Source: DASUTB01 sp036374835
Lineage (GTDB): Bacteria > Actinomycetota > Actinomycetes > Jiangellales > Jiangellaceae
DNA length: 26,255 nt
Direction of reading: 5' to 3'
NCBI GenBank assembly: GCA_036374835.1
Contig: DASUTB010000034.1
Coordinates: 1-26,255, forward strand
Notes under the pieces: generated by a model
The model's database searches: none
Told to the model about the DNA's origin: nothing
Seen by the model: only the letters and a program-made list of their open reading frames with translations
Shown: piece by piece, positions 23,444 to 26,255 of the stretch
Position numbering within the stretch: position 1 is the stretch's first letter
How the letters are laid out: each line of letters starts with the position of its first letter
Program-made: the position numbers and the translations under genes

Positions 23444-24300
23444 GCTAGGTGGACGGTCGTCCCGGGTTCCACTGCTTTGAGCAGCCGCTCGCGAATCACG
23501 GTCGCACGGGCCGCGAAGGTTCGCTGGGCGGCGGCGTACTCCCGTTTGCCGTCCGGTGTTTCGATCCGGACGGGCTCGTAGCCTAGGTCGGTCAGATCGT
23601 ACGGGCCGGCGCGCATATCGAGCTCGCGGATGTCGCGCGCGAGCTCGAACGCGTCCACGACGAGCTCCGACGGCACGATCGGGGAGAGCTTGTACGCCCA
23701 CTTGTACAGATCCATATTGGCGTGCAGGCAGCCCGGTTGCTCGAGTTCGGACTGCCGGGCCCGGCTGGGCTGGACTGCGTTGCGGGGTGCGGCCGCTTCG
23801 GTGAAGAACCGGAATGCGTCGTAGTGGGTGCAGCGGATCTGGTGCGCCTCGACGACGGCGTCCGTCCCCTCGCGCCCCAGCCGAAGGTGCCAAGCTTGGT
23901 GGCGGATGCTGTCCGTGCGATACACCATCGCCCACTCGTGCAGTCCGAAGCACCCGGAGAAGGCCGGGCGTGCCGCTGTGGCGGTCAGCAGGTCGCGGAC
24001 CCAGGTGACGGTGTCGAGGCGCTCGCGTAGGTACATCGGGTCGAGCGTTACGCCGTCCGCCGTTCGGGTGTAACCACGCCAACCGGCATGGGGCGGGTCG
24101 CCGTCCAGCGCGAACCCGGCACCGGGATGCCAGCGGCGCAGCTGGGCGGGCCGATGGCTGTAGTAGGTGAACAGGAAGTCTTCGACCGGGTGCTTGACGC
24201 CCCGCCGGCGCCGGTCGAGGTGGCTATGGACGAGCTGGTCGACGCGCCGCTCGTGAGCGCGCCGGCGCTCCGTCCACGCGGCCTCGGTCAGCTGTGCCAC
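23440..24300 (-). CDS. Conserved actinobacterial protein (usually named 3-methyladenine DNA glycosylase)
   Basis: 286 aa from GTG 24300, chosen because TACAAT (24313-24308) lies 7 nt upstream, the leaderless spacing; GTG 24306 is the alternative. Conserved features seen: RRAHERRVDQLVHSHLDRRR, HPVEDFLFTYYSHRPAQLRR, then WHPGAGFAL, SGCFGLHEWAMVYR, RCTHYDAFRFFTE, and LEQPGCLHANMDLYKWAYKL. Members of this actinobacterial family are often annotated as 3-methyladenine DNA glycosylase. I see no helix-hairpin-helix or AlkA/Tag motif to support that, so the name should be treated as doubtful. The many conserved His, Asp and Cys residues suggest an enzyme, perhaps metal-dependent. It overlaps the arginase-like gene by 4 nt, so the two are likely functionally linked. 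Confidence 0.75.
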   Translation of the reverse strand: MAQLTEAAWTERRRAHERRVDQLVHSHLDRRRRGVKHPVEDFLFTYYSHRPAQLRRWHPGAGFALDGDPPHAGWRGYTRTADGVTLDPMYLRERLDTVTWVRDLLTATAARPAFSGCFGLHEWAMVYRTDSIRHQAWHLRLGREGTDAVVEAHQIRCTHYDAFRFFTEAAAPRNAVQPSRARQSELEQPGCLHANMDLYKWAYKLSPIVPSELVVDAFELARDIRELDMRAGPYDLTDLGYEPVRIETPDGKREYAAAQRTFAARATVIRERLLKAVEPGTTVHLA

Positions 24301-24307
24301 TTGCACA

Positions 24308-24313
24308 ATTGTA
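24308..24313 (-). promoter_or_regulatory. -10 element (TACAAT), leaderless type
   Basis: Near-consensus TACAAT on the minus strand, 7 nt before GTG 24300. It fixes the start of the adjacent gene. Confidence 0.5.
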
Positions 24314-24388
24314 GGAACTGCGTGGCCCGACGACCGTCGTGACCATCAGCGCGCGAATAACGAGTGGCTCGGGCCGCGGTCGGATCTC

Positions 24389-24394
24389 TACGAT
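24389..24394 (+). promoter_or_regulatory. -10 element (TACGAT), leaderless type
   Basis: TACGAT is followed by 7 nt and ATG 24402. It supports 24402 over the upstream in-frame start at 24339. Confidence 0.5.
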
Positions 24395-24401
24395 CTGGCC
24401 A

Positions 24402-25403
24402 ATGGCAGATTCAGCTCCGCGGCAGGCTGACGTCGATGCCGCGCGGGCGGCTCTGACCCGCTACGGCATGCCTGACGGCAGTCGACTCCGCCCGATCCGA
24501 ACGACCAACAATACGGTCTTTGCGGTCATCGCCGGGCCGGACGGCGCAAGCCTGCAATACGCGTTGAGGGTGCACCGGCGGGGATACCGCACTGCAGGCG
24601 AGATCCGGTCGGAGTTGGAACTTTTGCAGCTGCTTCGAGCCCGTATCCCGGAGCGGGAAGTCTCCTTGCCACACCCAGTTCCGAGTACCGACGGCGAACT
24701 GATGGTTGAAGTTGGAACAGCCGACGCGGCACGATACTGCGACCTGCTCACATGGGTGGATGGAAGCGTGCGCCGGCCCGGCCGCGGCTTCGGTCCGCAA
24801 GCGGCGTACCGCCTGGGACGGGCACTCGGCTGGATACACGGTGCCAGCCGCGGCCTACCACCCGGATTCGACCGACCAATCTGGGATGCCGATGCCATGT
24901 TTGGCCCGGACACCGATGAGCCGGCCGAACCGCTGACGGGCTTGATCTCTTCGACCGACTGGCTGCTGTACTGCGACGTGGCCGATCGGACGCGAGCCGT
25001 GTTTGAACAGCTGGCAGACGCGGACGGCGCGTGGGGCGTCGTCCACTTCGACTTCATCCTGCTGAACTGCCACCTCCGCAGCACCCGTAGCGGCTGGCAG
25101 GTTGGCGTCATCGACTTCGACGACTGCGGATGGGGCTATCTGCCTTACGATCTTGCGCCGCTGCTGGGCAATCTGTCCGAGTTTCCGGGGTACGCGGCTC
25201 GCCGCCGGGCCGTGCTTGCCGGCTACCGCAGCGTGCGTCCACTTCCCGCCGCGTGGGAACCTCACCTCCGGTTGTTGATGGCTGCGCGGCACGTCCAGAC
25301 AGCTCGCTGGGCCGCCCAGCTCGAGCGGACGGCCCGCACCGGACCGCCGGCTGCCGAGCACATCGCGATGCGCATGGACTTGGTTCGCGAGCTGTTGCCT
25401 TGA
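24402..25403 (+). CDS. APH/choline-kinase-family phosphotransferase
   Basis: 333 aa from ATG 24402 (leaderless; see the -10 box). Protein-kinase-like fold of the aminoglycoside phosphotransferase superfamily. The N-lobe has NNTVFAVIA and YALRVHRRGYRT, with Glu72 in EIRSELELLQLL as the probable salt-bridge residue. The C-lobe has the catalytic loop HFDFILLN (215-222, Asp217 and Asn222) and the metal-binding DFD (238-240) in VIDFDDCGWGYLPYDLAPLL. This pattern is closest to small-molecule or protein kinases of the SrkA/homoserine-kinase II/choline-kinase type, so antibiotic resistance should not be assumed. The usual N-lobe Lys appears to be Arg (LRVHR), which is common in that subgroup. Substrate unknown. 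Confidence 0.85.
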   Translation: MADSAPRQADVDAARAALTRYGMPDGSRLRPIRTTNNTVFAVIAGPDGASLQYALRVHRRGYRTAGEIRSELELLQLLRARIPEREVSLPHPVPSTDGELMVEVGTADAARYCDLLTWVDGSVRRPGRGFGPQAAYRLGRALGWIHGASRGLPPGFDRPIWDADAMFGPDTDEPAEPLTGLISSTDWLLYCDVADRTRAVFEQLADADGAWGVVHFDFILLNCHLRSTRSGWQVGVIDFDDCGWGYLPYDLAPLLGNLSEFPGYAARRRAVLAGYRSVRPLPAAWEPHLRLLMAARHVQTARWAAQLERTARTGPPAAEHIAMRMDLVRELLP

Positions 25404-25534
25404 CGGCGGCTTGAGCGCGGGCGAGTCGTCGCGAGTCTGTTCAGAACGCCCTCTCTGTCCGACTGCATGTCGCCGGCGGGCTGCGACGTGACCTCTGACC
25501 GCGGCGGTTCCCGGTTGATCCTGGCCGAGGCTCT

Positions 25535-25540
25535 TAGACT
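25535..25540 (+). promoter_or_regulatory. -10 element (TAGACT), leaderless type
   Basis: TAGACT ends 6 nt before the GTG at 25547. It is identical to the -10 of pcrA. No ribosome site is visible. Confidence 0.45.
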
Positions 25541-25546
25541 TGCGCC

Positions 25547-26255
25547 GTGGCCGAACTGGTGATCGCGACCAACCCGGACCCAGATTCGCGGCTGCCCTAT
25601 GTCATTCGGGTGCCGTACGGTGACGGACTCGTATTCCGCGCCGGCGACACTTGGCCGCGAACCAAGGCCGTCTACTGCTACCCGATCGACGAGTGGCCCG
25701 ACGGGGCCGAGGTAGTCGAGCGGGTGGACGTCCGCTCGTGCGTGCGGCGAGGCGCGTCCATCGATCTCGTCCTCGATCGTGGCCGGGAGAACCGCTCGCA
25801 GATCGTCTACACCAGGGCCCGTGGCCGTGACGCGGTGTTCTGGCAGAGTGCTCGGACGCGCAGGTCGGCCCGGCCCGGCGTCCGGACACCGACAGCTCGC
25901 GCCGCCGGCATCGCCGACATTCCGATCCTGATCGATTCGCACGAGCGCTACGCGTACAAGTTCAGCGACAAACAGGCCAACACGGAGCGGCGCAAGCTAC
26001 CTGCCGGTGACTACGGAGTCGAGTATGCGGGACGGCTCGTCGGTGCGGTCGAGCGCAAGTCGCTCGCCGACCTGGTGTCCGGCCTGACCGGCGGAAAGCT
26101 GCGCTACCAGCTCGCCGACCTGGCGGCGTTGCCACATGCAGCCGTTGTGATCGAGGACCGGTACTCACAGGTCTACAAGCTGGAGCGGGTACGTCCGGCC
26201 GTTGTCGCGAACGGGTTGGCCGAGCTTCAAGTGCACTTTCCGACCGTCCCGATCG
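25547..26255 (+). CDS. ERCC4-domain (XPF/Mus81-type) nuclease protein, 3' end cut by window edge
   Basis: 236 codons present from GTG 25547; the frame is open to the edge, so the C-terminus is missing. Residues 1-120 are an uncharacterised N-terminal region with basic stretches. From about 127 an ERCC4 nuclease domain reads ILIDSHERYAYKFSDKQANT, then ERRKLPAGDYGVEYAGRLVG, then AVERKSLADLVSGLTGGKLR and AVVIEDRYSQVYKLERVRP. Catalytic candidates are Asp130, Glu133, Asp155 (GDY) and the ERKxxxD motif (Glu169, Lys171, Asp175). The usual DSRE is DSHE. Such actinobacterial proteins are predicted to act in DNA repair at branched or damaged DNA, but the bacterial family is little studied. Leaderless start. 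Confidence 0.85.
   Translation, partial: MAELVIATNPDPDSRLPYVIRVPYGDGLVFRAGDTWPRTKAVYCYPIDEWPDGAEVVERVDVRSCVRRGASIDLVLDRGRENRSQIVYTRARGRDAVFWQSARTRRSARPGVRTPTARAAGIADIPILIDSHERYAYKFSDKQANTERRKLPAGDYGVEYAGRLVGAVERKSLADLVSGLTGGKLRYQLADLAALPHAAVVIEDRYSQVYKLERVRPAVVANGLAELQVHFPTVPI

Noticed and set aside
24402..25403. Antibiotic-resistance (aminoglycoside) phosphotransferase
   Set aside because: The kinase-like fold is clear, but the motifs are closer to SrkA/choline-kinase relatives; resistance cannot be inferred.
1..26255. CRISPR arrays, tRNA/rRNA genes, transposases, integrases, phage genes
   Set aside because: I looked for regularly spaced repeats, tRNA-like folds and mobile-element protein motifs and found none that I could support.

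Overview
The window is high-GC, densely packed bacterial DNA with many GTG starts, 4-nt ATGA/GTGA stop-start overlaps, and several genes whose only upstream signal is a TANNNT -10 hexamer 6-9 nt before the start (apparent leaderless mRNAs). Together with the families present (MacS-like kinase, PspC-fused kinase, DUF1707/TM2, DUF4129, ERCC4 nuclease) this points to a Gram-positive actinobacterium. I cannot fix the genus from the sequence; a Jiangella-like or Streptomyces-like actinomycete is a guess. It looks chromosomal: no transposase, integrase, phage gene, CRISPR array or RNA gene was recognised.

Left part (1-2850). A MacRS-like two-component system lies on the minus strand: kinase 647-1786, then the LuxR-type regulator, which runs off the left edge. 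Divergent from it is a secreted SnoaL/NTF2-like protein, and then a convergent small YiaA/B-type membrane protein. About 70 bp upstream of that membrane gene is a perfect 16-bp palindrome, TGAGTACCGGTACTCA, which matches the MacR operator consensus as I remember it from Streptomyces. This suggests a local sensor-regulator-target circuit.

2922-8664. Two overlapping minus-strand genes encode an asymmetric heterodimeric ABC exporter; all the degenerate ATP-site residues fall in one composite site. Divergent from it is guaA (GMP synthase), followed by a DUF1707-TM2 membrane protein and a META-domain lipoprotein (to 9497).

9498-10876. An orphan AbiEi-like/PD-(D/E)XK-like gene sits between two copies of a 108-bp inverted-repeat element.

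10876-14734. An envelope-stress-type module: a small membrane protein and a PspC-domain membrane protein on the minus strand, divergent from a PspC-fused histidine kinase and its LuxR-type regulator, closed by a hairpin with 37-nt arms.

14760-18373. A small membrane protein, a nucleosidase-like protein, a probable remnant of a luciferase-like oxidoreductase gene, and pcrA helicase carrying an unusual 62-residue low-complexity insert.

18374-22655. A 218-bp MITE-like element, then a tightly overlapping five-gene operon: DUF4129 protein, membrane protein, MoxR ATPase, DUF58 protein, membrane protein. This is the MoxR-DUF58 type of module, without a transglutaminase gene.

22688-26255. On the minus strand, an arginase-fold protein is translationally coupled to a conserved actinobacterial protein usually named 3-methyladenine DNA glycosylase. 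On the plus strand are an APH/choline-kinase-like phosphotransferase and an ERCC4-domain nuclease cut by the right edge.

The most unusual feature is the set of three unrelated hairpin/inverted-repeat families (five positions). Every copy lies at, or within about 15 bp of, a gene's stop codon, and three of them physically contain stop-codon bases.
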